Of a stretch of DNA of 64,000 nt, positions 1 to 9,864 are shown one piece after another. A program made the translations under genes and the position numbers. Under the pieces are notes generated by a model, which worked only from the letters and a program-made list of their open reading frames with translations, searched no databases and was not told where the DNA came from. Every line of letters begins with the position of its first letter. The stretch's first letter is position 1. This DNA comes from Chitinophaga ginsengisegetis (GTDB lineage: Bacteria; Bacteroidota; Bacteroidia; Chitinophagales; Chitinophagaceae): the NCBI RefSeq assembly GCF_900168065.1, contig NZ_FUZZ01000002.1, positions 310,001-374,000 of the forward strand. Direction: 5' to 3'.

Positions 1-1290
1 TTCATGGATGGAATCAAAAGCCACCACATTACCATCGCGCTTCCAGCGTGGGTGCAAATCACAATGCAGGCCGCTGCGTGTAAAAGCCATCTGCTCCAGC
101 GAAAAGGCTTTTAACACGCCTTCTTCCACGCCAGCCAGTAAAGGGTGTGCCAGTTGCAGGTCAGGTTTATCATCAATCATACGGTAAGTACCCAACGTAA
201 CTTTCTGTTGCGTGCTGTACTGGAAAAGAAACAGTGTACGGATCCCCTGCTGGTTGGGATAGGTATCACAAATCATCCAGTCGCGGTCTGCAGGGCAAAA
301 CATCGGATGCCCGTCTTCTGTAATAATATCCTTCGCCAGCATCGCCGGCGCCCCGTTATCCACATCTTCCAGTAACAACCAGTTGAAGGGTGCTACTGCT
401 TTGGCTCCTTTCTCTTTTGTATATAATAATTTCTTCAGTACTTTCTTTCCTCCGGAAATCAACCCGGAAGGCATCATCTTATACAACAACGAGCCACGCA
501 GTTTTTCGATATTACTGCCTGTTCTGCCCCAGATAGCAATGTGGGAATCATCTTTCCAGTCGAAATGACTGAGGAAACCAGTTGCCAGGCATTTCAGGTC
601 GCTGCCGTCCACACCAATGGTCATAAGCCGTGTAGTTTCGCCACCGTCTTTCAACTTATAGCGATGCAGGAATGCCAATCGTTGCTGCGAAGGGTTCAGC
701 AGCAGATGCGTGATATAATGATGCTGCCCCAGGGCAGGATTCATTTTATAATTGGCAGCAGCGGCGATAGACAGCAGCATTGTCTGCTCACCGGTGTATA
801 CATTATGTTTCACAATGCCGGATGTATCGGGCACGTGAACGTGTGCATACTTATCCGTAAGCCCTGTGTATCCATATCCTCCTACACGGAACAGCCGTGC
901 ATAGTCGATGCCAAAGGCGACGCCTTCGTCTGTAATCACATGGGCGGGCTGATGCAATACGCTCACACATTTACCGGCGTTTGTATCATATATCCGAGAA
1001 CCCCAAACATCATCAACACGATCATTTACAATAAAAGTATCTGTATCGCCGATCCATTGCTGGCGGGCGCCCTGCGGGTAGTTGTAAGCATAGGTATCTC
1101 CCATCCGGCGGAATTGCTGCGCTGCATCGAAATAGCCGATGCCGCAGGGAATACGCGGGTCCGGTGGAACGGTGATATCCGGTGTTTGTAATGCGAGCAA
1201 TTTATCACCTGCAGCATTCCAAGCTACCAGATCATGAAAACCAAAAAAGAAATGTCCTGTTCCTGCTGATAAAATAAATTCCTGCTGCAT
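1..1290 (-). CDS. Beta-propeller (TolB/oligogalacturonate-lyase-like) protein, C-terminus cut by window edge
   Basis: I translated this frame directly: it is open from an ATG at 1288-1290 to the left edge (430 codons, no stop), so the gene continues outside the window. The protein has no obvious signal peptide or membrane segment. It has spaced, repeat-like segments typical of a TolB/WD40-like propeller, for example HPRWKRDGNVVAFDS near the visible end and a similar HHYITHLLLNPSQQRLAFLH near residue 190. Such propellers occur in oligogalacturonate lyases and in unassigned proteins of capsule clusters. I infer the fold only; the activity is unknown. It lies 3 bases after the stop of the pyruvyltransferase-family gene and is the last visible gene of the exopolysaccharide operon, so a role in polymer modification or binding is possible. 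Confidence 0.7.
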   Translation of the reverse strand, partial: MQQEFILSAGTGHFFFGFHDLVAWNAAGDKLLALQTPDITVPPDPRIPCGIGYFDAAQQFRRMGDTYAYNYPQGARQQWIGDTDTFIVNDRVDDVWGSRIYDTNAGKCVSVLHQPAHVITDEGVAFGIDYARLFRVGGYGYTGLTDKYAHVHVPDTSGIVKHNVYTGEQTMLLSIAAAANYKMNPALGQHHYITHLLLNPSQQRLAFLHRYKLKDGGETTRLMTIGVDGSDLKCLATGFLSHFDWKDDSHIAIWGRTGSNIEKLRGSLLYKMMPSGLISGGKKVLKKLLYTKEKGAKAVAPFNWLLLEDVDNGAPAMLAKDIITEDGHPMFCPADRDWMICDTYPNQQGIRTLFLFQYSTQQKVTLGTYRMIDDKPDLQLAHPLLAGVEEGVLKAFSLEQMAFTRSGLHCDLHPRWKRDGNVVAFDSIHE

Positions 1291-1293
1291 ATG

Positions 1294-2220
1294 TTAATGT
1301 GTTGTGATGAAAGATGATTTATCCATGCACTTTTCTTTTCTCAACAAAAAAGTCTGATCATGAATTTTATTATCGATACGCCTGATCACATCTTCTTCAG
1401 ATAAATAAAAACCATTCACCGCCTGCAGCGTTTTCAGCAGGTCTGTTTTTACGATATCCCTGGCCATAAACTCCGCGCTGATACGGTTGCCGGAGAGTGT
1501 TTTAATTTTCTGATGAAGAAATGACTTGCGGTAAAGCTTCACGGGTGTAGCATTGATATTATACAGATGAATGGCCGCCTGCCAGTCCATCCATTTAAAT
1601 TCTGCCACGCCGCTGCCTTCTGTATGCGGGGTAGACAATATAAAGCGATGCCAGGGCACGCGTAGCGCATCGGCGAGGATAGCGCCGTGCATGGCTTCTG
1701 CAATCACATATTCCGATGCAGCGATTTCCTGTAAGGTATGCTCCACACCTTTTTCAGACCGCGGTGAGATATAATTATAGCCCAGTTTACTACAGAGCGC
1801 TTCCCAATCGAAAAACGGCACCGACTTAAAATAAGGGATCACGCTCACCTTATACTTTTTTTTCACCTTCAGGAATTTATCGAACTCCGGCAGCTGGCGG
1901 ATGGCATAAGCAGCATCTGCGATATACGGGAACTGGTTATTAAACGCATAGGCAGATAATGGCCCACGCAGGAAGCGGATATCCCAGCTGCTGTTGAGAC
2001 TGAAGGTTTGATGAGAGGGCCTTACACCCGTGCCGAATACGATCTTGCATTTGTCCGGTATATCCCTGAATAACGGGGAGCCATCGAACAGGATGGAGCC
2101 AATGCCCAGGAACGCTTCCGGGTCATTGATGTTGCCTTCGCCAAATAACTTGGGCCAGAGCCAACCGTTCAGGTCATCACCAAAATTGCCTTTGGGATCT
2201 TTATAATACACATAGTTCAC
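1294..2220 (-). CDS. Polysaccharide pyruvyl transferase family protein
   Basis: The 308-residue product begins with YYKDPKGNFGDDLNGWLW, the hallmark N-terminus of the polysaccharide pyruvyl transferase family (WcaK/CsaB-like), and has the later VIAEAMHGAILADALRVPW segment with the conserved family His. Family members move a pyruvyl group from phosphoenolpyruvate to a sugar; some related proteins are plain glycosyltransferases, so the reaction is inferred. The start is a GTG at 2218-2220: an in-frame TAA lies just upstream, and the ATG at 2229-2231 is out of frame. The start is 11 bases from the stop of the upstream GT4 gene, which fits translational coupling in the exopolysaccharide operon. 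Confidence 0.82.
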   Translation of the reverse strand: MNYVYYKDPKGNFGDDLNGWLWPKLFGEGNINDPEAFLGIGSILFDGSPLFRDIPDKCKIVFGTGVRPSHQTFSLNSSWDIRFLRGPLSAYAFNNQFPYIADAAYAIRQLPEFDKFLKVKKKYKVSVIPYFKSVPFFDWEALCSKLGYNYISPRSEKGVEHTLQEIAASEYVIAEAMHGAILADALRVPWHRFILSTPHTEGSGVAEFKWMDWQAAIHLYNINATPVKLYRKSFLHQKIKTLSGNRISAEFMARDIVKTDLLKTLQAVNGFYLSEEDVIRRIDNKIHDQTFLLRKEKCMDKSSFITTH

Positions 2221-2231
2221 GTTGTAGTCAT

Positions 2232-3377
2232 TTACAGGTTAGCAATACGTAATACTTTTACTGCATCGTTACTGTTGATCCATGCTGTAAAATCAACTGC
2301 CCGTCGTTCCCAGCTGTGGGCTTCGCTGTTCACCGTTGCCGGCGCCAGTCTGCCGTTGGCCAGTTTACTGATCAATACTGCCAGCGATGCCGGCGCATTG
2401 TTATTGAAATAATATCCCTGTTGTCCGAATATTTCCAGTGGCTCGCCAATAGCGCAGGTAAACACCGGCTTTTCAAATGGCAGGTACATATAAATTTTGC
2501 TGGGGCAACGTGCCCAGTCCTGCACGGTATCATTCAGCGGGGAAATAAACGCATCAGCAGCAGTAAACCAGGAGCTGAGATCTTCTTCCGGTGCATAGCC
2601 CAGGAATTCTACCTGTGCGTCGAGCTGTTTTTCTTTCACAAAAGCTTTTGCTTCTGCCATATGTCTTCCCTGACCCAACAGCATTAACACCACATCACTT
2701 CTTTCCTTACTCACCATTTCCATCGCCTGTAACATGGTAAAGAGGCCATAGTTGCGGGTAAGCGTACCCATATAGATCAACATGGTTTTACCTGCATAAG
2801 CATCCTGCAATTCTTTCAGACGGATACGGGGCGACGCTATTACATCGTTGTTGAATGCGTAAGGCGAGTATAACACGGGCAACTGCTTGCGGAACAACTG
2901 AGCCGCTCTTTTCGTATATACGTTACAGAGATACTTACTGGCACACAGCAATCCATCTGCATACAACACCGACCAATATTCCAACGCCAGCATAGCTAAC
3001 TTGCGGATGCCTTTATTATCTGGGATTCCGGAGGGTAGCTCCGAATGTTCGATGAGTATTTTCGGTTTTACGTTCAGTTTACTTTTGGAAATACGGTTAC
3101 GGAAACTAAAGGAACAGAACAGCACATAGTCGGGCGCAATCTGGTTTACCAGATCCGTTTTAACCTTTACTTCTTCTCCTGCGGAGCCAGGCTGATAATA
3201 GTATACCTTCACTGCTTCGCTGCACTCCATCGCTATGCGTTTGCGGTTTTCTTCACTGTCCTGTGCAATGATGGATACCTCCCAGCCGAGCGACAGCAAC
3301 GGTCCGGCCATGCCTATGGCCCGTTTCATGGTGGCAATGAATTTAATATCCCCTAGTGTAATGAAGCATATTTTCAT
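2232..3377 (-). CDS. Glycosyltransferase, GT4-like (group 1)
   Basis: This 381-residue cytoplasmic protein starts MKICFITLGDI and has a GT-B two-domain layout. The N-terminal acceptor domain contains the GPLLSLGWEVSIIAQD segment. The C-terminal nucleotide-sugar domain begins near residue 205 (LIYMGTLTRNYGL) and continues with EFLGYAPEEDLSSWF and DAFISPL. It is predicted to add one sugar to the lipid-linked repeat unit of the exopolysaccharide. The expected EX7E-type acidic motif is degenerate (PSKIYMYLPFEKPVFT), so donor and linkage cannot be read. It sits between the polymerase-like gene and the pyruvyltransferase gene in the same operon. Confidence 0.82.
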   Translation of the reverse strand: MKICFITLGDIKFIATMKRAIGMAGPLLSLGWEVSIIAQDSEENRKRIAMECSEAVKVYYYQPGSAGEEVKVKTDLVNQIAPDYVLFCSFSFRNRISKSKLNVKPKILIEHSELPSGIPDNKGIRKLAMLALEYWSVLYADGLLCASKYLCNVYTKRAAQLFRKQLPVLYSPYAFNNDVIASPRIRLKELQDAYAGKTMLIYMGTLTRNYGLFTMLQAMEMVSKERSDVVLMLLGQGRHMAEAKAFVKEKQLDAQVEFLGYAPEEDLSSWFTAADAFISPLNDTVQDWARCPSKIYMYLPFEKPVFTCAIGEPLEIFGQQGYYFNNNAPASLAVLISKLANGRLAPATVNSEAHSWERRAVDFTAWINSNDAVKVLRIANL

Positions 3378-3396
3378 AGCTGATGTTTTTTACCGT

Positions 3397-4662
3397 TTAT
3401 ATTTTCCCTTCGGGAGATAGCATATCAATCGTTTCATTTGTTTGTACCGCTACTTCCCCGGTGCTGGCTTCTTCCATAAAATCATAATACGCGCGTAACA
3501 ACACTGCGCCAATAGCGGGTATATTAAATCTCAGTTGCTGGATGGGAGAGAAAAGAAAGGTCCATATCACCCCAATCGTCATGAGTACCAATACCGGGTA
3601 CAAGGCCGTATCTGCTGCATTCCGGATGAGATAGAAACCCATTCTCAGCAGGAAGATGAATATGAGCAATACTGCAATAAATCCACCCAGTCCGCAGTTT
3701 ACCCAGGCGCCCAGCAGGATCGAGTGACTGGGGATCAGGTGATCTGTTGAAGTAGCCAGTTGTTCATTCATCTCTTCATTCTGGTACAACAACAGGATCC
3801 GGTAATATTGCAGGTTATCATCTTTTGCCCAGGAACCATGACCAAACAACGGCGCATCGGCAATAGCGGCCATAGCAGCAAAGGTTTCGCCCCTGCCTGT
3901 CATGAGCAGTGATAACGGATTGTAAGGATTATCAAGCCGGTCTATTTGTTCGGAAGCATGATCCCCGCCTATTTCATGATTCATGACGGCATTTACATAA
4001 CATACATAGGCAAACTGGAACAGGATAGCGCCTGCAATACCAAATACCAGCAACCGGTCGCGGGTGAGGTACATGCCACTGTTAAAGCAGTAGATGATGA
4101 TAGCACCGAGGAAAAAGACCATGCCTGTTGAGCGCGAGTCGCGGGCAAAACACAACAGGCTATAGCCTAATAGCAGCGCCAGCACTGCTTTCCATTGTCC
4201 CCTGCGATATAATAGGAAAGAACAGATATAAACAGCATACGACAGGATAGGTACCATTTTAAATTTGAAGTACGACATATCCGTGTCTGCATTATCATCT
4301 GTCCAGACAATATTTTTTATAAGGGTCATGCAAAGGAAGAAGAAAATTGCCTGGTCATCTTCCAAAGTTTTAAACAGAAAAATAAAAGAGAGGATAGACA
4401 TAATAATAGCCGCCCAACCCCGCATAAAATTTTCTGATGAACTATGTACAACAAACAGATCTGTAATAGCCTGGAATACAAAAAGCGCTACCAATGCAAA
4501 AATGATCTTGCGGAACATGGGATATACTTTAAAATCCCGCAGGTCAAATACAAAGGGAGTAGACAGCAGCACCATGATCTCATTGAGCTTCAACTGGCCT
4601 ACCAGTGCTACATTTACGCCACTCAGCAAAGTGTACATGGCTATTTTGACCCGGTTAAACAT
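3397..4662 (-). CDS. O-antigen polymerase/ligase-like membrane protein (Wzy type)
   Basis: About 421 residues and very hydrophobic, with roughly ten predicted membrane helices and a large loop between residues about 240 and 320. The loop holds TGRGETFAAMA and a GHGSW segment, followed by a PSHSILLGAW motif. This is the usual architecture of O-antigen ligase/Wzy polymerases, which join lipid-linked repeat units at the periplasmic face. I place the start at the ATG 4660-4662 (MFNRVKIAMY), which overlaps the end of the upstream glycosyltransferase gene by only 8 bases; a start at 4698 would overlap it by 44 bases. Sequence alone does not separate polymerase from ligase, but the position in the operon favours a polymerase. 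Confidence 0.75.
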   Translation of the reverse strand: MFNRVKIAMYTLLSGVNVALVGQLKLNEIMVLLSTPFVFDLRDFKVYPMFRKIIFALVALFVFQAITDLFVVHSSSENFMRGWAAIIMSILSFIFLFKTLEDDQAIFFFLCMTLIKNIVWTDDNADTDMSYFKFKMVPILSYAVYICSFLLYRRGQWKAVLALLLGYSLLCFARDSRSTGMVFFLGAIIIYCFNSGMYLTRDRLLVFGIAGAILFQFAYVCYVNAVMNHEIGGDHASEQIDRLDNPYNPLSLLMTGRGETFAAMAAIADAPLFGHGSWAKDDNLQYYRILLLYQNEEMNEQLATSTDHLIPSHSILLGAWVNCGLGGFIAVLLIFIFLLRMGFYLIRNAADTALYPVLVLMTIGVIWTFLFSPIQQLRFNIPAIGAVLLRAYYDFMEEASTGEVAVQTNETIDMLSPEGKI

Positions 4663-5809
4663 AGGCAGGCATTTTACCGCGTACCGCGTAGTGAACAATT
4701 TGCTGCAGTCGTTCCCGGTTTACATCCAGGCTGTATTCCTGTAAAAAATCTTCGCGTAACCTGGCGCCTTTATCTGTTTCCGGATCAAACGCCAGTAAGG
4801 ATTGTTTAAAGGCGGCCGGTTCATCAGACACAATAAAGTGATGGCTCTTCACACCTTCCACACCCTTACGGGTGCTGATAATTGGTGTGCTGAGCGCCAT
4901 TGCTTCCAGGCATTTCAGGCGGGTACCACTGCCATGCACCAACGGAATAATTACGGCGCTGGCTACGGAGATATACCATTTCACATCATCTACTTTTCCA
5001 AATGCCACAATATTGCGGTACTCTTCTTTACCGGTAATTTGTTTCAGCGCTTCCTTAGAACCTCTACCAACCAGCCATAGATCATACTTTCCGGCCAGGT
5101 CATCATCCCACACATTTTCTATAAACCATTTAAGGCCGGCGAAATTCATATATACGCCAAAGTTAGCCGTCATCACCAACACACGCTGTTGCTTCTTGCC
5201 GGTGAAGTGATAGTCTTTTGCATCCAGGAAATTGGGAACGGTAAATACTTTCTGTTTAGGCAGGAACCGTGTATGATAGGCATTATCATCTTCACTCACT
5301 ACCAGCACAGCAGCAGCCTTATTAAAGTACATGCGTTCATGCAGCTTCTCCATGCTGAACAGCTGCCACTTGCGCAGCTTATCCACAATGCTTTTTGAAG
5401 GCAGCTGCCACGTGATCATGGGCTGTGCGTTGTGAGTACCCAGGATAACAGGGATCTGTTTCTGTTGGAAATAAGAAATATAATGACCTACATAGCCATA
5501 GTCCAGGATAGCCGCTGCCAAAGGATATTCCCGGCACACCTCTTCAAAGATATTCATCACGGTGGCGGATCGCTGGAAGTATTGTTTACCCGTAATACGG
5601 GTCAGCAGGTCAAAAGGTTTTGCTTCATAAGTATAAAAAGTAACGTTAGGGAGATGGTATTTTTGCAGGTCTACCTTCTCCACATTCCGTACCACGGCAA
5701 TCACCTCATAGCCGAGCTGCGACAAAGCTTTGATCAGGTAGTAGCTCCTGATCCGTTCTCCCCCGTTTTGCGGGAAAGGAGAAATGTCTGTGAAGAAAAG
5801 AATGTTCAT
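4655..5809 (-). CDS. Glycosyltransferase, GT4-like (group 1)
   Basis: A 384-residue GT-B enzyme. The N-terminus MNILFFTDISPFPQNGGERIRSY has the Gly-rich acceptor loop, and the C-terminal domain has HGSGTRLKCLEAMALSTPII, the classic acidic motif of GT4 enzymes that holds the nucleotide-sugar donor. It is predicted to build the exopolysaccharide repeat unit at the inner face of the membrane. The gene follows the flippase gene by 3 bases and overlaps the polymerase-like gene by 8, so tight co-translation is likely. The sugar and linkage are unknown. Confidence 0.85.
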   Translation of the reverse strand: MNILFFTDISPFPQNGGERIRSYYLIKALSQLGYEVIAVVRNVEKVDLQKYHLPNVTFYTYEAKPFDLLTRITGKQYFQRSATVMNIFEEVCREYPLAAAILDYGYVGHYISYFQQKQIPVILGTHNAQPMITWQLPSKSIVDKLRKWQLFSMEKLHERMYFNKAAAVLVVSEDDNAYHTRFLPKQKVFTVPNFLDAKDYHFTGKKQQRVLVMTANFGVYMNFAGLKWFIENVWDDDLAGKYDLWLVGRGSKEALKQITGKEEYRNIVAFGKVDDVKWYISVASAVIIPLVHGSGTRLKCLEAMALSTPIISTRKGVEGVKSHHFIVSDEPAAFKQSLLAFDPETDKGARLREDFLQEYSLDVNRERLQQIVHYAVRGKMPAYV

Positions 5810-5812
5810 ATC

Positions 5813-7366
5813 TTAATTCGCTTTTAATACCACTAGCCGTGCCTGTAGTCTTGTGAAAATCCTGTTGAGTAACTGTTCCACTTTCGCAGTTTCATCGGTG
5901 GTTAACCCAATGAGCCGGATGAGGAACACAATACTGATGATACTTACTATGGTGGTAACGCCCAACCGCACAAACCCTTCGCCCATGAATAACTGCGGGA
6001 TACAGGCCAGTCCGGCTGCCAGCAGTACCGGCACTATTGATTTGATGATCACCTGCCGGGTGAATACTGCCGGTGACAAGCCCGTGATAGTTTTCGCTGC
6101 CATCATACGATAGATGCCGCTTACCACTTCAATGGCTATCGCACTGATCAATACCGTAGCTGCGGGGTATCCGGCTTTCAGCAGCAACCATGCAATGGGC
6201 AAATTGAACAGCACCATTGTGCTCACCACTACCTGGTACTTTCTTATTTTCCCTACCGACTGCACCGCCACCTGTATACCGGACGACAGCTGGTTAATCA
6301 ACGTAGCGATGATGATCAGGCGGCACATCATCACCGTAAAATCAGGCACCTGCTTCAGCCAGCATTGCAATACAAAAGGCATTTCTATCATCATGGGGAT
6401 GGCAAAAAAACTCAGCAGGAAAAAGGAAAACTTGCTGGCAATCATGGCCAGCCGCAACATCCTCGGACGGTCGCCGCTGCCTTCACTTTTAATGATTTGT
6501 GGATTTAATGCCCGCAACATGGTAACCGAAAAGTAGCTGAGCTGTGCATTTACCTGGTTGGCGATGCCATAAGCCGCGTTTACGATGGTGCCGAAGAAAA
6601 CATTCAGCAGGAGCGCAATGCCCTGGTTGCGTGCCACAAAGCTGCCGGCACCAAACATATTCCAACCTGCATAGGCAAACATCTCTTTCAAAAGATTCTT
6701 GTCGAAATACTGCCGGATGCGGATACGGCTTTCCTCATACTTCACGGCGCAATACACCTGCTTGAATACCAGCAGTAATACCGTGAGCAAGGCCATGAGT
6801 CCGCCGTATACAATGAGGCGGTCGTACGAAGTGTATTGCAGGCTGAGTGCGATCAGCAGCTTTCCTACTGATTCCACAATACCCAGTATAGCTACCATTA
6901 CCATGTTCTCCTGTGCAATCAATGTAGCATCATAAGGCACGGAGATGATGGTAAAGAATGCGCTGACCACCATGAACTGAAAGATGAGTTTGGCGGCCAT
7001 GGTGCGGGATGCAGGATAGTTAAGCACATGATCAAAAAGATAGCTGCCTATTACTTCAAACAGCAGCACCAATGCCAGGCCCAATACAAAGTGTAGCAGC
7101 ACGCTGGAGTTAAACACTACTTTTAATTTGTGTGCGTCTTTGGTGCCCAGGTGAAAAGACATATACCGCTGCGTGCTGATGGTCATGGCCATGTTCAGAA
7201 AAGACAACATGGCAATGACCCCGCTGATCAGGTTAAACAATCCATAGTCCGCCGCACCCAGCAGGTTGAGCACCAGCCGGGTGGCGTACAAGGAAATAAA
7301 AACGGTGATCAGCATTCGCCCGTAAAGCGCTCCTGTATTCAATATCACCCTGTTCGCTACCTGCAT
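5813..7366 (-). CDS. Oligosaccharide flippase (Wzx / MATE-MVF superfamily)
   Basis: A 517-residue polytopic membrane protein with about 12-14 hydrophobic segments and a MATE/MOP-type N-terminus (GRMLITVFISLYATRLVLNL, then GAADYGLFNLISG). Wzx-type flippases carry undecaprenyl-linked repeat units from the cytoplasmic to the periplasmic leaflet. The length is a little above the usual 420-480 residues because of extra C-terminal helices. Its place between sugar-nucleotide genes and glycosyltransferase/polymerase genes supports a Wzx/Wzy-dependent pathway. Substrate specificity cannot be read. Confidence 0.85.
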   Translation of the reverse strand: MQVANRVILNTGALYGRMLITVFISLYATRLVLNLLGAADYGLFNLISGVIAMLSFLNMAMTISTQRYMSFHLGTKDAHKLKVVFNSSVLLHFVLGLALVLLFEVIGSYLFDHVLNYPASRTMAAKLIFQFMVVSAFFTIISVPYDATLIAQENMVMVAILGIVESVGKLLIALSLQYTSYDRLIVYGGLMALLTVLLLVFKQVYCAVKYEESRIRIRQYFDKNLLKEMFAYAGWNMFGAGSFVARNQGIALLLNVFFGTIVNAAYGIANQVNAQLSYFSVTMLRALNPQIIKSEGSGDRPRMLRLAMIASKFSFFLLSFFAIPMMIEMPFVLQCWLKQVPDFTVMMCRLIIIATLINQLSSGIQVAVQSVGKIRKYQVVVSTMVLFNLPIAWLLLKAGYPAATVLISAIAIEVVSGIYRMMAAKTITGLSPAVFTRQVIIKSIVPVLLAAGLACIPQLFMGEGFVRLGVTTIVSIISIVFLIRLIGLTTDETAKVEQLLNRIFTRLQARLVVLKAN

Positions 7367-7376
7367 GTTGGTTAAA

Positions 7377-8474
7377 TTATCCGATTAAGTGTTCCAGTTG
7401 TGTAACTTCTTTCTTTGCAAACAATGCCACATCGCTGGCCATCATTTCCTTTACCAGTGCAGCCAGGTCGTAGGCAGGTTCCCATCCCAGTACAGTTTTG
7501 GACTTGGTAGGATCGCCTATCAGCAGTTCCACTTCCGTAGGGCGGAAATAGCGCGGATCGATGGCTACTACCTGCTTACCTAACGGCAACGCATATACTT
7601 CATTTGTGCAGGCGGCAACTGTTCCGATTTCTTCTGCACCGGTGCCGGTGAAGGCGATTTCAATGCCCAGTTCTGCAAAGGACATGCGTACAAACTCCCT
7701 TACTGTAGTGGTGATGCCGGTGGCAATTACATAGTCGTCCGGTGTTTCCTGTTGCAGGATGCGCCACATGGCTTCCACATAATCTTTTGCATGGCCCCAG
7801 TCGCGTTGTGCATCCAGGTTACCGAGGTACAGTTTATCCTGTAATCCGAGTGCGATGGCAGCAGCGCCCCTGGTGATTTTGCGGGTTACGAAGGTTTCTC
7901 CGCGCAGCGGGCTTTCGTGGTTAAAGAGGATACCGTTGCAGGCGTACATGCCATAAGCCTCGCGGTAGTTCACCGTAATCCAGTAAGCGTATAATTTCGC
8001 CACGGCGTATGGACTGCGTGGGTAGAAAGGTGTGGTTTCACGTTGCGGCACTTCCTGTACCAGTCCATATAGTTCGGAGGTGCTGGCCTGGTAGATGCGT
8101 GTTTTCTTTTCCATTTTCAGGATGCGCAGCGCTTCCAGGAGACGCAGTGTGCCTATTCCATCCGCGTTGGCCGTGTATTCGGGCGTATCGAAACTTACCC
8201 GTACATGGCTCATGGCCGCCAGGTTATAGATTTCATCCGGTTGGGTTTCCTGTATAATGCGTATGAGGTTGGTACTGTCGGTCATGTCGCCGTAATGCAA
8301 ACGGAAGCGCACATTTTCGCTGTGCATATCCTGGTAGAGGTGATCAATTCTTTCTGTGTTGATCAGCGAAGCGCGGCGTTTTACACCATGCACCATATAT
8401 CCCTTTCCCAGCAGCAGTTCTGCCAGATAAGCGCCATCCTGGCCGGTAATACCTGTTATCAGGGCTACTTTCAT
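7377..8474 (-). CDS. gmd: GDP-mannose 4,6-dehydratase
   Basis: A 365-residue extended short-chain dehydrogenase. It has the NADP-binding GITGQDGAYLAELLL at the N-terminus with VKRRAS after strand 2, the catalytic STSELYG and SPYAVAKLYAYW (Tyr-X3-Lys) motifs, and the family signature NHESPLRGETFVTRKIT. It converts GDP-mannose to GDP-4-keto-6-deoxymannose, the first committed step to GDP-L-fucose. ManC, which makes the substrate, and the GDP-fucose synthase that uses the product are in the same operon, so the pathway from mannose-1-phosphate is nearly complete here. Confidence 0.96.
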   Translation of the reverse strand: MKVALITGITGQDGAYLAELLLGKGYMVHGVKRRASLINTERIDHLYQDMHSENVRFRLHYGDMTDSTNLIRIIQETQPDEIYNLAAMSHVRVSFDTPEYTANADGIGTLRLLEALRILKMEKKTRIYQASTSELYGLVQEVPQRETTPFYPRSPYAVAKLYAYWITVNYREAYGMYACNGILFNHESPLRGETFVTRKITRGAAAIALGLQDKLYLGNLDAQRDWGHAKDYVEAMWRILQQETPDDYVIATGITTTVREFVRMSFAELGIEIAFTGTGAEEIGTVAACTNEVYALPLGKQVVAIDPRYFRPTEVELLIGDPTKSKTVLGWEPAYDLAALVKEMMASDVALFAKKEVTQLEHLIG

Positions 8475-8506
8475 ACGATCGTTATTTTTAGTGATAAAGA
8501 AATAAG

Positions 8507-9853
8507 TTATTGCATAAGGGCATTTACTGCGGTAGCGGCGGTATTGCCGATGCCGTAATAAATGAACCCGTGTTTTACCAGTTGTACGTCATCATAAATA
8601 TTCCTGCCATCAAAAAGCAGCGGAATTTGCAGCAGGCTGCGCAGGCGTGGCCAGTCGGGCATCCGGAAGGCATTCCATTCCGTTACCAGCAGCACCGCAT
8701 CTGCACCGGTGGCGGCGGCGTACATATCATCCGCAAAAACAACGCTGTCGCCCAGTACGTGAAGCGCTTCCTCCATTGCAACGGGATCGTATACACGAAC
8801 CTGTGCGCCGGCTTCCAGCAGGCTGTTGATCAGCACCAGCGAAGGTGCTTCCCGCATGTCGTCGGTGTTGGGTTTGAAAGACAATCCCCATACGGCGAAC
8901 GTGCGGCCTTTGATATCGCCATCGAAATGACGGAGCACTTTATCGGATAATATTTTCTTCTGGTCCTCATTCACTGCTTCCACTGCTTCAAGGATGCGGA
9001 GCTGATACCCGTATTCGCGGCCGGTTTGGATCAGGGCTTTTACATCTTTCGGAAAACAGGAACCACCATAGCCAATACCCGGATACAGGAAGTGTTTCCC
9101 GATGCGGGGATCGCTGCCGATGCCTTTTCGCACCTGGTTAATATCCGCACCCACCAGCGTGCATACGTTGGCGATATCGTTCATGTAGGAGATCCTGGTG
9201 GCCAGCATGGCATTGGCTGCGTACTTGGTCATCTCCGCGGAGGCGATATCCATAAAAAGCAGCGGGTGTCCGTTTAACACAAATGGGCGGTATAATTGTT
9301 CCAATACTTCGCGGGCATGGGTGGTACTCACGCCGGCGACTATACGATCCGGTTTCAGGAAATCATTTACCGCAGCGCCTTCTTTCAGGAACTCCGGGTT
9401 GGAAGCAACATCGTAATCAATAATCAGCTGGCGGGCCGACAGGCTTTCTTTTACAGCACGGTTCACACGGGCGGCGGTACCAACCGGCACAGTGCTTTTA
9501 GTCACCAGCAGGAGGTAATGCTCCATGTGCTGCCCTACTTCATGCGCTACCTGTAATACATACTTCAGGTCGGCGCTGCCATCTTCTCCCGGTGGTGTGC
9601 CTACGGCAATGAATACTACTTCTGCACCGGGCAATGCGCTGGCCAGAGAGGTAGTGAAGGAAAGACGGCCGCTCGCCTGATTACGCATCACCATTTCAGG
9701 CAAACCGGGTTCATAAATGGGTAATACCCCTTTCTGAAGCCGCGCTATCTTTGCTGCGTCCACATCAACGCAGGTAACACTGGTTCCCACTTCAGCCAGG
9801 CAGGCGCCGGTAACCAGTCCAACGTATCCTGTTCCTACAATGACTACTTTCAT
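8507..9853 (-). CDS. ugd: UDP-glucose 6-dehydrogenase
   Basis: A 448-residue UDP-glucose/GDP-mannose dehydrogenase. It has an N-terminal Rossmann motif (GTGYVGLVTGACLAEVG), the KSTVPVGT segment, the SNPEFLKEGAAVNDF substrate region, the catalytic Cys in GYGGSCFPKD (about C266), and a C-terminal domain with GLSFKPNTDDMREAPS. It oxidises UDP-glucose twice to UDP-glucuronate with NAD. The size and motifs fit the UDP-glucose branch better than the GDP-mannose branch. In this operon it would supply glucuronate to the polymer. Confidence 0.94.
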   Translation of the reverse strand: MKVVIVGTGYVGLVTGACLAEVGTSVTCVDVDAAKIARLQKGVLPIYEPGLPEMVMRNQASGRLSFTTSLASALPGAEVVFIAVGTPPGEDGSADLKYVLQVAHEVGQHMEHYLLLVTKSTVPVGTAARVNRAVKESLSARQLIIDYDVASNPEFLKEGAAVNDFLKPDRIVAGVSTTHAREVLEQLYRPFVLNGHPLLFMDIASAEMTKYAANAMLATRISYMNDIANVCTLVGADINQVRKGIGSDPRIGKHFLYPGIGYGGSCFPKDVKALIQTGREYGYQLRILEAVEAVNEDQKKILSDKVLRHFDGDIKGRTFAVWGLSFKPNTDDMREAPSLVLINSLLEAGAQVRVYDPVAMEEALHVLGDSVVFADDMYAAATGADAVLLVTEWNAFRMPDWPRLRSLLQIPLLFDGRNIYDDVQLVKHGFIYYGIGNTAATAVNALMQ

Positions 9854-9864
9854 ACCACTGGTTT

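Noticed and set aside
541..1191. A 216-codon plus-strand frame near the left edge
   Set aside because: The minus-strand frame is open through the whole region, starts next to an operon partner and gives propeller-like repeats; the plus-strand product looks compositionally random.
4663..4698. A longer N-terminus for the Wzy-type protein
   Set aside because: It would overlap the upstream glycosyltransferase gene by 44 bases, and the ATG at 4660-4662 gives a cleaner first membrane segment.
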